NCBI GenBank assembly: GCA_009792885.1
Contig: WMCF01000029.1
Coordinates: 7,703,992 to 7,767,991, forward strand
Source: Eremophila alpestris peregrina
Taxonomy: Eukaryota > Chordata > Aves > Passeriformes > Alaudidae
DNA: 64,000 bases
Direction: 5' to 3'
Made by a program: the position numbers and the translations under genes. Below the pieces are notes generated by a model. That model saw only the letters and a program-made list of their open reading frames with translations. It made no database searches and was not told the origin of the DNA. Below, in pieces: positions 25,287-40,000 of this stretch; the stretch's first letter is position 1, and each line of letters opens with the position of its first letter.

Positions 25287-28200
25287 GTGAGTGATGGGAA
25301 ACACCTTCCTTACCATGAGCAAGGATGCTTTATTTCATCTGTTAGGGTTTTACACACGCATTCCTTTCATTTCCAAAGCAGTAGGTATTTAATAGAGCAA
25401 TCTCTATGTGTTACAACCTGAAAAAACATTTTGGGAAAAGTTTGAGTGCTAATGGATTTAATGTTTTGCCACCTCAAAAAGTAACTTTTAATACCATGAG
25501 GATTGACTTCTTACTGTCATGTTAAAAATGGTGCTTCAGCAGAGTAGATGGAATGCAGGCCACATCAGAGCAGTGTGGTGGTTACCATTTGATGTCAGCA
25601 GGATCAGGATTCCTTCCATCCCATACTTGTCCAGGCAGTGGATTTCACAATAGGAATGTTTTGGTATGTGTGTGCTAATATTGCATTTGCAAACTTGAGT
25701 TGTTTTTCTTTTTAATTTCCAAAGTAAATGAATGTTACTTGTGTTAAATAAAATACAGAATAATACAAATTCTCATGATGTGGCATGCTCTAAATTATAA
25801 GGTACTATAATTTACTTAATGCCTTTGTGGTTTTATTTCAGGAAAAAAGTTCATAGACACTGAACTCTAGCATATTTCCTGACTTCAGCTTGTGAAGATG
25901 TCTGCAGAAGTAAACTCATGACAGAAATGAGTTTAAATAATAAGTGTTCAAACTGTGGTTTTGATTTTCAGAGCATAATGAAATGCTAAGTAGCTTTGCC
26001 ACAGTGTGTTGTACTCTGTAAGGGCAAGTTAATGTCATTGTGGCTGTTGATCATATTGTAACTGTTTCCAAAAAAAAAAAAACCCAAAACCCACCAAACC
26101 CCCAAAAAAGCAACGTTTTTTCTGCCCAGACCTGGTTCTTTAGGTTTTCCTTGCTCAAAATCCCATTTCAGCCAGGCTGGGGACTTACACATGAATCCAT
26201 TGCATTGGCACATGGCAGGGCTCACAGAGATGGAATTGTGGAGTTCTGTTCTCACAGACCACCCTCTGGGAGGGATGCACTGCAATGAACAGCACTGCCT
26301 TATGATTAAGCACAGGATTTGGCTCAGAAGGTGGTGATGTATTATGCTGAGCGTATTTAATTACTTTATTACCATTTTTCACTGAAAAAGGAAAAATCCC
26401 AGTTTCTCAACAGCTTGTTCCAAGAGTGTATTTAATTTTAATTCCTTAGATGGCTCTCTTTAGTGCTGTAGATCTGTGCAATCCTGCACTAGATGACTGG
26501 TGTACATTATCAAATCTAAATCCTTTACTTGCCTCCTAGGATACAAATGTACTCTGGGGATGCAGCTCTAGGAGTCAAAATCCAGCCTTTGCAGCATGTG
26601 GTTTGAAATGGAGTTAACATCCCATGTAACTGAGCCAGTAAATTTCCAAGCATAGTACAGTAAAAAAGTCAAATTCAAAATAAATTCTGTTTCAGTTCTG
26701 GTATTTCTGTCAAACTGATTCGTGATGAGTGTGTGGATTTAAAAGTGATAATAGTATCTACTGTGTTATGGAGTTTAAATTCAGCAGTGTTTCACATGAA
26801 GTGTTTTTTATTTGAAGAAAAAGAACAAGAAACAGTGGTCCTATTTTGTTTTAAACACTGGGGATTTATTGTAGATTCCATAATGTGTATTTTTGTGTGA
26901 ATATGAGAAATGTGCTTGCCATATGTTAGCATTTGGAATGTGTAATTTGTGAAGTTGGTATTTGTGCCCTTTATCCTGCAGCTTAGCAACATACAACACT
27001 GAGGGGAAAAAAGGGCAGTAGTTTTAACACTTTGTTGTGAAAAATTAATTGGAATTTTTTCCCCCATAATTAGCTGCAGATCCTACAGCCAAAACCTCAA
27101 GATATTGCTTTAAAGGAGTGAGAGTAGGATGTGTACAGAGAAGTTACACACTCAAGCTGTTCATTAATGTGTAGAGGAGAAACATTTCTGTATAGAAATG
27201 TATTTTTCAAATAATGGTTCTCTAAAAATTGTTCTTAAAATATATGGGTAGAGCAATTGATATATTTTCATTTATGTTCTATTATTGCACAAGACAGAAT
27301 ACGTTTTATTTCTTCATCTATATTTGTTTTTATTGACTTTATCTGTCTTGTAACTTACTTATTCAGGTAAAAATAAATGCTGTAGTTTCAATCAAATTTA
27401 CAGGTGATGATTATTCAGAAAATTAGTGATAGTGTCAATCTCTATTGCAAGATTACTTATAATTTTTTTTTGTACAGCTGAAATTGGCCAGTGGTTACAG
27501 TAACACTGAAAGGAAGACTCTTCTTTCCCCTGAATTATCTTTAGCTGGAATAGACAAAGCAAGGAAAAGTGCAGCAGGTGCAGGTTCACAAAGAGCTGAA
27601 TGGCAGAGCCCAGGTCCAGAACTGAGGTTTATTTGTATTCCATTTTGCACTGGAGCTAAACTCAGGTCTGTGCATATCAAAAAATCAATTCTTAAAATTC
27701 CAGGAAAAAGAATAGACTCTTTGGTTCTTGTTCATCTGTCAGTTTTCAGTCTTGATATTTCCCTATAATGGAATTTTATCCCTACTGGATCCTCCCATCT
27801 TTCCCTCTGGATAAGGCACTAGAATTGACTGAAGTTCCTTCCCCTGAGTACACAGTGGAGCTTTCTTGGACTTCACTGCCTTGTCACCAACTTTGGAACT
27901 CTCATACTTCATTTTGAAATTTTTCCTTCCCTTTTTATGTCCCCTATAAAAAACCCTGTAGGTTAATTTAAAAGAAGAAGTAAAATCTATATTTGCTTTT
28001 ATTAGAAGACTTACATTTGTATTAAGGAGGTGGTAGAATGCAAAGTAACAGTGTTAACTAATTCCTAATTTGCCCTGTTAGGGGAGAGTGTGTGTGCCCT
28101 TAGCAACCAAACAAGCTTCTTTTCAGCAGCACTGACAGAATTTGATTAATTGATACAGATGAAAAAAGGAACATAAGGCCTCTGAGAGTATGTGCATGTA

Positions 28201-30923
28201 TTTGTAATAAATCTGGAAGGCCCTTTCCCTTTTTGATTCTCTGCCATATAAAAGTCAGGTTTTAGTGGGTTTCGTGACTTTTGAAGTAACAGTCCTGCTG
28301 TTTGACAAAACAAAATGAACTTACAAGATAATTTATGTATATAGGCAGCTCTGCCTGAAGTTTGAAATCTTAAATATGGTTTGGATGAGGGTGTGCTGTG
28401 CAACTGTCATAAATATGAAAGCACACTACCTCTGCTGTGAGTAGTGACTGGCATGAGTGAGAGTCACGAAGTGAGACACAAATATGCTCAGGATGGTGGG
28501 GTATGTGCAGGGGATGAAGTGAATGGTGCTTTATTCCTGAGCTCTGCCAGCCAAAAGGAGATTGAAACACAGAGAGTTTTGGAGGCACTGCTGATGTCAT
28601 TGTGTCTGAGGCTGGCAAACACCAGCCCAGCAGCTGGAAGGAGTGATCCCAACCCCTTCTCCATGTTCCAGTGCAGATTTACTGTCACTGCTACTGTCTC
28701 TCACAGGGAATGGTGTTGGAGATATGATTTGGACTAACAATAAACCACTTCTTCCTTCCTTCCCAAATGAAAAAAGAAAAAGGTTGATTTTGGCACTGTT
28801 AAGGTCACAGAATAGCTGCATGAACTCTGGATCCTGTCTGCACAAGTGTGGGGCTGCAGCAGGGCAGAGAAGGGCAATGTGGAGCAGGGGCCTCAGGGGT
28901 GCTTTCAGCTGCTTCATTGCTGAGAACACAAATGCACTGACACCTTCAGCCTTTTGTTCTGCTCCCCTTTGCAGAAACACAGCTCAGCAAAGAGGTCACT
29001 TCACCAGTGTGGAAGGAAAAGGTGCACAACAAGGCAAATTGTCTCCAAAAATATGTTTCAACCTGCTGGTGAATCTCGGGTGGTTTCCAATATGCTGTGG
29101 TTCTGTATTATGCAAGGACTGTCAAGTAAACAATTAGTTTTTAACTCATTTTAAGAATTAAATTAAAAGAAGAGCTACTGTGCAGTACAAAGTTATGGGA
29201 AAACTTTTAGAATGAACTAAGAGTCTCTCCTAAATGGGGCATCTTTACCCAGCCTTTTGAGCCTTACCTTTGTGACACCTGTTCATTACATGTGATACAG
29301 GTAGCCCTGGGATCTGTGTTTCACACTAGAAATGCCAGATCCATGCCATGAGTCAGTGCCTGTCCTTTATTAAACAAGGGCAGCAAGAATCAGAATAGAT
29401 GACTTGCAGTAGAAAGCTTTGTCTGAAGTCCATTTCCCTCATTGTAATAACTTTTTAGCAGCTGAAGCCTGTATGGATTTGCCAGGTGTAGCCTTCTGGC
29501 CCCTGGCTTAGGCACAGATCTAAGCTCAAAGTGTGAGTTCCAAACTCCCTCAGCAGCATTTCTCAATCCCTGAACCATTTCCAGAGAGTTTTGGGAGCAG
29601 GACTTCCCCAGTGGCATCCAGTGCTTTGATTTGACATCAGCTTGAAGAGCTGAGATCAGCTGATCATAAACCATTTAGTTGGGTTTTGTTTAGATCTTTC
29701 ACCTTTTAAAAGAAAGTATTAAAAGATTACAGGAATTGGAAAAGAACTAGTCTGAAACTGTTCAAGCTGCTTTGTAGTTAAATTGTATGCTAATGAGAAA
29801 AAACCCCACAACTGTCATAGAGATGAGCAAACTGTTCCTGTTTTTTCTATATTTCTTTGCAGTGTCTGTGGCATAGGGTATGTGAGACCAGTCTGTGAGT
29901 TGCCACAATTAATTCCAGTGTTGCCTTGGAGAATATGGGAAATGGTGTCATTTACATACCCATTTTTTTCTGAAGCCTTTTACAAATTGTGCTGGCTAGA
30001 GGGCAATCTGGAGCCTCAGGAGCTGAGGTCCCCTGAGACAGCTCCTGCCCTGAGCGTGCTTTCATCACAGTCAGCAAGCATTCACTCCTCTGGACCTCAT
30101 CTGGAGAAGTTTATTATGTTCTTTTAATTGACTCTTATTTTTGCTCTTCCATCTGCTGTCCTGGTCACCAGCATGTAAGGAGAGAGTGCTACCTATGCCT
30201 GACAGGGGTAGCACCAAAAAATACATATATTTAAACATATAACTTTTAAGATCATATGAACAATTAAAACTTTCTTTGAGGCCTAAGAAGTAAGTAAATA
30301 TTCTGTTGAAATGATTCTCTGTATGAGGCTGTGCAAGGTAATTCCACAAGGAATACTGGTACCTGTTTTTGTTCAGGAAACTGGCAACATCCTAGGGAGA
30401 ATTTGAATTAAAAATAGCAAATGTGTATTTGCATTAGGAATTTTTTTTGTGAATTTTTGTCTGGAAATTTTGGGGTTTTATTAATGCAAGAGTATGTAGC
30501 AGGGTGATTCAGATCTCACACCCCAGCCACTGTGCTTCCATCTTTACTTTGGGGAATAAAGGATTGATCTGTCATCATGACTCCTTCATGTATTTTCTGA
30601 TCTTTTTCTGTTATTTTTGGTTTTCCCACATTGGGTATGATTTTATATTTATTCAGTTGAGTTACTCTGGTTTCACCTGCCCCTGGAAAGCAAGTTTTTT
30701 CAAGAAGAGGCATAAAAGGTAACACTCTGACACTAAATCGTCTGTCAGTATTTTACCTGTTTTTATAGCTTATATTAACCAGTGGAAACCATTCTGCTCC
30801 AAGGGTTCTGCACAGAGATTTTCATTTTGCATTTAGTAGTCATTACTGTAACTGTAAATACCGTTTTTGGGAAGTGTGTTTCTGTTGATTTATACTTTTC
30901 CTGATCTTTTCTTTTCTCCACAG
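25287..30923 (+). other. ENTREP2: ENTREP2 intron, 5.6 kb
   Basis: No exon or clear interspersed repeat was recognised apart from two A/C-rich tracts (26.07 kb and 29.80 kb). A long antiparallel pair of open frames at 28.6-29.1 kb (164 codons on +, 127 on -) falls in a locally GC-richer patch and has no splice-compatible context. Confidence 0.75.
26070..26110. repeat. Poly-A followed by A/C-rich tract
   Basis: Thirteen A are followed by CCCAAAACCCACCAAACCCC and then a further A run. The composition is like that at 612 and 63780. Confidence 0.75.
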
Positions 30924-31055
30924 ATTAAATTTGACAGTGATGGTGTCTGTGTTTGCTGTGAAATGCAGCATCAAACATCAGGCTGCAGTAACCTGGGAGA
31001 AACGCTGAAACTGAACCCTCTGCAGGAGTGCAATGCAGTGAGGCTGACCCTAAAG
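30924..31055 (+). CDS. ENTREP2: ENTREP2 coding exon: cysteine-rich loop between TM3 and TM4
   Basis: This 132-bp exon (44 codons, phase 0/0) runs from IKFDSDGVCVCC to CNAVRLTLK. The acceptor is TTTTCTCCACAG and the donor is AAG|GTGTGT, a weaker donor than the others. It carries five cysteines (C9, C11, C12, C21, C36) in a segment predicted to face the lumen or exterior between helices 3 and 4, so disulfide pairing is plausible. NLGETLKLNPLQECN is the most conserved-looking part. The topology is inferred from the neighbouring hydrophobic exons. Confidence 0.95.
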
Positions 31056-34000
31056 GTGTGTTGGGAGGGAATGAACTGCTTATTGCACTTCTGACTTAGC
31101 AAGATGCAGTGTGTGATGAAAGGAGCAGCATCTGCTATTCTTTGCCTTCATCCACTCTTATGTGCAAAAAACATCTTCACCAAATCAGCGTTTGCCTGGG
31201 TAACCTTTGTTAAAGATTATTCAGAAAACCAAAGTTAAAGCTGACTGTCACAGACGCTGGAAGGTGCAAGAACAGGTATCTTTCACTTTGCTGTTCTGAG
31301 GTGTTTATTGATGTTGTGGTAAACTGCAAAGAAACCCAAAGAATTGCAGAATGATGGGGTATTTCATGATGTGCTGTGATCCCTGTTACTTTGGGGGAGA
31401 GAAGAGTGAGTGTTCCTTCTGGATAATGCTGGAAATGTGCTTGTAACCTGCCCTGCAACATTGCAGGAAGTTTAAATCTTGTAGGCTTTTGTTTTACAAC
31501 TACCCAGATGAAAAATTGAGAGCAAATACTAAGAATATTGTGTAAGTGACTTGGAGCTCAGTGTAATTACTCCCATCATTGCTTCACTTCATTATCACCA
31601 AATGGGGAGGCATTGATGCTATGTTGTTTTGAAAAATCATAAAGGATCAATTAAAGAACTGCTCAGAAAAAGGAACCCTAGGCTGACAGGCAGATATTGA
31701 TTCATTCTAGGTTTAGTTTCATGATCAGCAGAGCTCTGCATCTGTGATTCTCAAAGTATGTATTTTAATAAAACTAATAGAAAATAATGGAGTGAAGTAG
31801 AGAAATTAATTGTGAGAAGGATCTTAGGTAGGTTATAGGAGAGGTCCTGAGAAAGCTATAGAGTTCTATTGATATTTGAAGATATATTTTAAAATTCAGA
31901 ATGCATAGAAATCCTGTACAAGGTATGTGGTAAATACTTAAATGTTCTTCAGCCTGTTTAAAAAAAAAAAACAAAACTACCACCAAGTAATACGGATGAG
32001 GTGGAAATGAAAATACTTTTATGGCCCCAAAATTAGGTAAGAACTCTGCCTCAGGTTTTAATGATGATAAAGGTAACAGAGCAAAAATGTGCTGGGTAGC
32101 AGGAGTTCAGAAAGTGGGAAAGAAATGTACCTTGACATTTCTGGTCAAAACATAACAATCCTCAGTGAAATGTATTACAGGAAGGTAACTTCTCAGAAGG
32201 ACGTCCCTCAAAGTATGACAGATGCAGAGACATGAACCTGTCATTCAGGAAAAGCTGACTTGCTAATCCCATAAAAATAAAGATTGAGAGAGCATATGTT
32301 TGCCTCCTGTAAATGTGTCAGTAAGGTAAACTTTAATGAGAGGGAAAACAACTGTTTATCTTTGGAGGACACTGTCAGCATGTGAAATGAGTAGAAGTGA
32401 CATATGCTGAAAATCAAGACAAGAATTCTAACCAATACAGCAATCATAATACAAGCACAAAATAGAATTTCTTCTTAGATGTAACTCAATCATTTATAAA
32501 GGGAATTGACATATCAATTCACTCTACAAGAGAATGGATTTAAACACAGGAGTTCCCATGAGGATGGTCTGAGTGCAATTTTAGTTATGTTCAGAACTTT
32601 TCATCTAAGAAAGGTTAGTTAGGAAATAACTATTTCAGAAAGTTTTTTACATCTTTTAGTTTTAATTTTACATTTGCTTTCTATTTGGCTTAGCTCTTAT
32701 TCCTAGCTGTAAATTTAAGAACAGCATTTTACTAAGCTCATAAGAAAAAAAGTTACAGCTCATTAGGTAACAGCTGACAGTGATAAAGCTCATCCTTTTT
32801 AATTACAATTAACAACTACAATGTGATTTTAAAGAAACAGATGTTTTAGTGCCAAAAACTCAATTGTATTCATTGTCTGAAGAGCCAGAGGGAGAGAAAA
32901 TGTAGAGAACCAGAGTTAAGATTACACACCTTCGTGTAAAACATTGTGTAGGTTTCATGCTCCTCTTTATTGCAAGTGGGGTAAAAAGCTGATGTTTCCA
33001 CTAAGTCATCTGTGGGGTTTTGGTGGCAGCTGTGGAGCTCCAGTGTGAACAGAGCAGCCCAGCACCTGTCAGCTGTCTGATCTTGTTCCCAGGCAGGCAA
33101 ACAGGACAAGGAAAGGCAGCAGTGGCTCCTGGTCCTGTGTGAGCTGTGCCTGCCATTACATCGAGTGGGGGGTTTGTAATGGCTTTGAACAGTCTCTGAA
33201 GTTGTTCTTTTTCTGCAATGAACCACCTCTGTGCTTTTTTTGTAAATTAATCCTCCTTCCTTCTTCATTTCAAGCCCTGAATAAACCACTCAAACATTTT
33301 AATGGGGACAGAAAGCCACCACTGCAGTGTGCATGGTCACACACATGCACATTTCTGGATGTGAGGAGTGATTGCAAATGCTGACTGATCTATCAGTGCT
33401 GATCTCTGAGATTAGTTCAATAGTGGCATTTCAGCACAAAGTCATGTTTATCATATGTAAACTGGATAAAAATACTGTGCCATTTCACTGTTGTAATGGG
33501 GTCTCAGCCCACTCAAGGGTGGTGAATTGGTAGGGTTAGAATACAGCTATGATATCTTATAATATCATGCACATGTCAGTAGAAGTAGCACACATGCCTG
33601 GTGTGGTGATCTGCAGGCACCCAAGTGTGATCCTCTACCCTGTTTTACAATGGAGAGGCTTCCTGGTTCCTGTATTTCAATAGAGGATGTGAGTTTTTTA
33701 GTTTCCTGCATTAAGCAGCTCCTAAACTGCCCCTGAAAATAAAGTTCCTGGCTTTCCTCTGGGTATTCAGGGTCAATAATCTGTGCTTCTAAAGGATGTT
33801 AGTGTCCCAGTATCTTGGTTTTCTTTTTCCTTTTTTTGATACAATAACCATGCTTCTAGAACAGCTGTATCCTCTATTAGGAAGTTACCAGGCTTAATTA
33901 AAGCCAAATGAAGGCACAAGCAAATCCTACCTATTTATGAAATTACTCAAGAGTTTAAAAGGTTTATTAAGAATCAGGTGTCCATAAATGAGATGATGGC

Positions 34001-37000
34001 CACAGATGGGATGGATTTAGGATGCAGTTTCATCCTAAATAATCTGTTTTTCCACAGAAAATGTGTTGGTTTGTGGATGAAATGTTAAGGAATTGAGTTT
34101 TTCTTGTCATGTTAATTAAAGTACAAAGGCTAAATTTTCCTGACATCTTTCATCTGTGAAATTTATGTATGTTTTCTAAATGCAGAGTATTCTGAACTTA
34201 CTGAAGATGCACATGCAACATTTTGAGAGGATGAAGTTGGGTATTTAGAAGCAGTACCAGACAGCAATAATACATTTAACGTCTGATTGCTGTCTGACAC
34301 TGACAACCAAGAGGAGAATGTTATCCTATTTTGGTTTAGTAATGATCCAACTGAGTGTTTTCAATTACTTTTAACAGCTTACACAGTCCAGAATACCTGC
34401 AGACATGTGTGTGAATTTATAGATTTGCTATTTACATAATTGCTTCCCACTTTACCTGAGGTGTATCTGTAGAATGCTTTTGTGACTATCAGGCAAGGAG
34501 AGAAGCTGATTCCCTCCTCTGTCTTCAGCACAAATATTTAGTTTGGAGCTGCTGAAGTTCAAGTGCAATATAAATAGTAAATGGCTCTTTCAGGTTTCTG
34601 ATTCCATTCATTCATTAGTTAGGCATCTCTATTAGAGATTTATGTAGCTCAGTTCTTGCAGTCTTCTGTGTGAATACTTTCCTTTCCTCTCCTTTGGATC
34701 CAAATTTATTGTTACTGAGTTTCCTGATGACCAAGTCTACTCATATGTTTAACCCTTTTTTTCATTCAGAAGATGATTCCACTTGCAAAACAGAGGAGGA
34801 TGGCTCCTAACATGTTCTTTTGAGTTATGAGAACAATCTTTCCTTAGATTTACTTTAAGACCAAATGCAAGATTATTAATTTTATTGAATTACTTACCTG
34901 AAAGGCTTCTTAAGCTACTTAAAATTTGGTAAAGCTCAGCACAGATCAAGTAATTCCAGATCAGATTTTTGAATGCTGGAGTTGTTTCACATTCTTTTAC
35001 AGGCAGCTGAAAATATTCCCTACATTCAGAGAGTATTTACCACACCAAGACCATCAAAAATAGGGTGAGTCAGGATGGGCTTTGTAGTCTGAAGAGCTGA
35101 ACTTTTCCTTCCTCATACTTTTTTTCTGTTCCTGTCTTGGACAGTGAGTGGATATGGTTGTAAACATCTCTCATGGCTGAAAAGGTGCCTCTTTGAATGC
35201 CTGGAATCTGTTTATTCCATCCTTGCCCAGTTATTTATGAAACCTTAGCCTTTCAGGAGTCTCTGTCATATCCCCAGTACTAAATTTAATGCAGACACCT
35301 GAGTTGTGGTGAAACTTGCATGCAAACAGAGAAGACCTTTTTGAGTTTATTTTTAAGTAGCAGCTTTGCACTGCTTTTTAAAAATATAGTAAAACAGTGA
35401 ATTATACTGTACTTTCAAACCTTAAATCTATTTTATGAAGTGTTGGCCATCTCTCCATTTACAATGCAATGTGGTTTGAGACCACTTTGGCTCAGCATTA
35501 ACTCTTGAGCCTTCCTTGTATTAGAGCAGATACTTTTCCCAGTGTTTTTCCAGACTTATCCAGTGAGAACAACTGAAGTTATATTTTGAGTTAACAGGAT
35601 TGTTGTCCCTGAATTCTTGAACAAAAGAGGTACATTGACACTAATTTCATGGGTGAAAAAGCTTTGCTGCTCATTATCTCTTTTCAGGATACAGTAGTTT
35701 AAGAAATGAAGCAGTATAATTGAAGTCAATCAAGGAGAAAAGAAATCATCTCCACGGTGTTGTGGCCATGGAGCTGCTTTTAGCCACTGATCGCTGGGGA
35801 TGCTGAGATGCCTGTTCAGGGCTGCTGCTTACAGAGTGCTCTTTTTACACATCAGCAAGCTGATTTTGCTTCTTTCATCATATATTGACTAAGGCCTCAA
35901 AAGGGCCAAGAATTTAAGAACCTCAAAGACAACAAATCTTTTATTTCCTCAGGAAAATTATCTATTCAGGCAGCAAAATGTGAGTGTGTTGTAAAGAGAG
36001 CTGTCACTTCAATACTGTTGAGCAGAGTGGAAAGGGATGTACTTTGATTCCTTCTAGAGCAAAACAGGTTTAAATACAGTTTCTCAAGTCTGTGTAAGCA
36101 GCACAGCTGATTAATTTTCTGTGTAATACTTGGCAGAGTGAATATTTTGAGGTAATAGTGCTTCATTTGAATGCTATGGTCTGTACTGAGGGACAGATTC
36201 TCTGCTTTGATGTTCATGCATGTAACTTCATGTACAGTACAGTTTATTGATGTGATAAGAAGAGGCAAGAGAGTAACTAGATGTTAACCAAAATCTGCAT
36301 TTGAGTTGAGTTTTGAAGATGTCCAGACATTCTTGTTTTACTCTGGCTTACTTGGTGGTTTTGGAAGATAACTGATAGAGACAAGTACAGTTATGAATTG
36401 GTTTCTCAGCTGGAGGAGCTCTGTGGGTATGGCCACCATCAGAGTGAAGTGAAACCATTCCAGTTGTGCTTTATGTCTGCTGTGACAGGAGGTACAAATG
36501 ACATTCTGAAGGACATTTCAGGAGGGTGAGCACACATGCAGTGAGTGTCCATTGGTGACAGAGGACCCAGCCCTGCCAGTGTGCCCATCCCTGGCTGATG
36601 GGATTCGTGCCATTGTCGTTTTTCATTTTAGATTCTATCTCTTCTCTTTGCTTCTCCCAGGTAATTGCATGTGCTAACAGCTGTTCTAAATTGCTTTGTT
36701 AAATGATTGTTTCTACAGCTGAGTTATCGATGTGACAATCACCAATTTTTTACTTATTCCAGTTTGATAGCATCTGACTGCTTTATCACCCAGCAGTTTG
36801 ATGGAAAACAAAAAACCCAGTTTTTAAGACAAATTGCTTTTTGAGCATATTGCAGTATGAGTTTTTTTGTGTTATCTTCTGAATTAATTAAATCTTAAAA
36901 TTACATTTTGTGAATACAGAATATTAAAAAATATTGCAATTAAATATTCAGATTTTGAACAACAATCTGGTTTTGTAATACATCTAATTTAATGTGTTCT

Positions 37001-40000
37001 GTATAGTTTTGGACTACACATTTATATATTTATGTATTATTGTAATTGTGCCAGTAAAGGAACAAATGAGGTGCAGTAGCACAAAATCTGTCAAAAGAAT
37101 AATAGTGAAAACAGCTTGAATTAGGAAAAAGAAAAAATAGATGTTCTGTCCTTAAGTTAGATATATGGAAAGTGATAGTATGAAGAATATTTGAGAATGC
37201 ACAGATATCCTTTGGGACCACAGCATAAGTCAAAGGTGTCTGTTATTATGGAGGGAAAGCATGATGAACAGTAATGCAGGTGCTGGCACCTTTAATTTGG
37301 TAATTGTTCAAGCTGTAATATAAATGGAATACTGCAACCATGAAATCTTGCTTTTTTCACTGTCCATATTAAAGTTTAGTTCTGCTTTTAAGATTTAGTG
37401 AGGGACCTGCTTGGGAAAATAAGTGGCCACAGAGAAGCAGCTCACAATGATGTTTGACTCCTGTGGGTGTGTGTCTGGACTAGGCTTGGTTCCAGGCAAT
37501 TCTGACAGCTGATTCCCCTCTGGAGGGGATTTGTGCCCTCTGCAGTTCATGAGTTAAGGTGTAGGAAGAAAATTGTGAATGGAACCTGCAGAAGAATAAT
37601 TCCACCTAGTGCATTATACTTATCAGAGCATTAATTGTCATATAAATATGCTGAAGAATCAGACTTCTGTCTTAAAAAGGCAAAGACAGCAGCTGAGAGA
37701 AAATTGGTTCAGCCATTTCTGAGGAGCAGAGAATTGTATTTCCTACCATTAGAGATTCACAGTTGTGTGTTGTGATTAGTGTTCTGGTAGATGTCAACTA
37801 AAGATCTGTTACTTAAAGCTCCCTGATTTTGTATTTCATGCAGATTTCCTGCTCCTTTAGACACCTATAAATACAGCTGGGGCTGTGGGAGTTACCACTG
37901 GCCCTGTTGTGGTTACTCCTTTTTCACTGACATTTCCTAAAGGACGTCTTCATTGTCATTGTTTGTTCCAGCTGCCATCTGTAAGCACCTACCCTGTCCT
38001 TCTGGCAGCACGTCTGGCCATGGAGGGCTTGACTTCCAGCTCATTTTTTATCTGTAGCTGAATAAATGCGTGTCATGGATTACCTAATTATTTTTTCTAC
38101 AGGGCATAGGGAGTGAATTTCCTGAAAATAGTAAATTGCCTGAGGCTGATTAATGTGTGGGGAGCAGAGGAGAAGGGTGGGTTGTGGCTTGATTCCTGAT
38201 TGAGGTGAAACAGACTTTAGGATAAAAAGGCCAAAGCAAACAAAGAAGCAGTCTTGCTTTAAGAAATATCTAGTGGTGGTGAGGACTTCACAATCATTGC
38301 TCAGTTATTACTGTCTCTGTTAAAATGTTAAACTTACAATATTTTCCATCTCTTTGTTTAAATTTGCTGTCTTTTTACATTTTCTGGGTGCTAGATGTCT
38401 GCTCCTTATTGATCTTTATGAAACACATACAAACTCTGCATCCCTGCACTTGGAATTTTCTGGTTGTACCTTCACCTTTAAAGAGGTTGTAGCAGGAACA
38501 GGAATTGTTGTGTGCTTGGCCTGGACAGGAGTGTGTGGGAAGAGGCTGCTGCTGCTGTGGGCAGTAATCTCTACATCAGAGCCCTAAGGCTGAATAACAA
38601 ATGCAGCCCAGCTGACCCAGTGTGCCAAGGACAGTCTCAGGGTGGGTAAGGGGGAGTGTAGCCTGCAAGGCACAAGGAATAATCCTCACACTAGAGTCAG
38701 TGTTTGCAAGGCCTTCAGTTGTTTAGGATTCTGCATTTTAGGGAAAATGTGAACTGAGGCGGAACAAATTACATAAATGAAAATGATCAGAAGCCTAGAA
38801 AGTTGATTTCAGTCGAAAATTGGAGAAAATGGTGTTAATGTGTCATGCAATAAAGGTGGAAAAGGCTTCAAGGGTGATAATGAGTTCAAAGGTACAAAAG
38901 TCTGCTGTGTAAGAGCCTGTTCTCAAGGGCTGTGGAAGAAAAGAAGCCATGGGTTTCATCTGTGGGATGGACATAACCAGGACACTGATGGTAAAAATAA
39001 ACACTGGAATAGTGGGATAAAGCTGTGGGATCTTTAGGAGCAGATCAAAGAAACACCTGTCATGAGACTTAGAGGCACAGTTAAGTCTGACCTGGGATGT
39101 GTAAAGTTGTATGAGACACTTTGCATCCTTTTTTTTAGGATTTTACTGTCTAGCATAAATGGTATGAAGTTATGCACTCAGATTGGTTTTTTGTGTTTAA
39201 ATGGCTGTAGTAGGCAATGAAAGAGGTTTCTTCCTGCTTGGAAATTGTCCTGTTTTCTACCCTAGACCTTGTCTCTGCCTTGGTGTTCTGTAGCCAGGTT
39301 TGCATATGGAAAGCAGAACATGAAGGATCCAAATCTCCTTTTTTGCCACTGTTAACTAATTGATTCTCCAGGGATCACTTTGCCTGTTTATCTCCATTTG
39401 AATGCTCTAAGTGGGTCTGTAGGACTCTGAGTGAGTCCTCTGCATCACCTTCTGTGAGTTAGGGATTGGCTATTCCAGTATTCTGCTGTTAATGATGATG
39501 GTTCATTATTCCCCTGGCCAAGACAGCAAACTACTGAGCAGATCAGCGAGAGCAAATCTGGCTCTTGTTGTTATTAAATGACTAAAACTTGTTGGCCCAT
39601 TTATAATCTGCCTGGTTCCCATGGCTGGCATTTCCATCTTCAAATGAAGGTCACTTGAGAAGCAATGGCAGGAGTAAATCTGCACTTTTCTATCATTTGT
39701 TTCAGAGCTGTTGGGGAAAACAAAGCCAGTTATAGCATGGGAGTTATTTCATGCACTGGCAGTGAATGAAATACTCTTTTAAACTTAGATCCTATGGAAT
39801 GTTCTTTACACAGGGAATGTTTTTTACTCATGGTATTGTAGCAATTTTGATTTAGTTTTTCATCTGTTGTCTCTGCTGCTTTTTCTCAAATGCTTTTACT
39901 GGCTGTTCAGAGAACTGAGCCCCACAAGAGCCCCAGCAGCCATGCAGTTGCTGTACAAGCATTGTGGTAGTTCTGAAATGTTGCCAGCACACTAAATTCA

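Noticed and set aside
28597..29137. Antiparallel open frames of 164 and 127 codons
   Set aside because: Located in a GC-richer intron patch with no recognisable motif. Overlap on both strands points to low stop-codon density.
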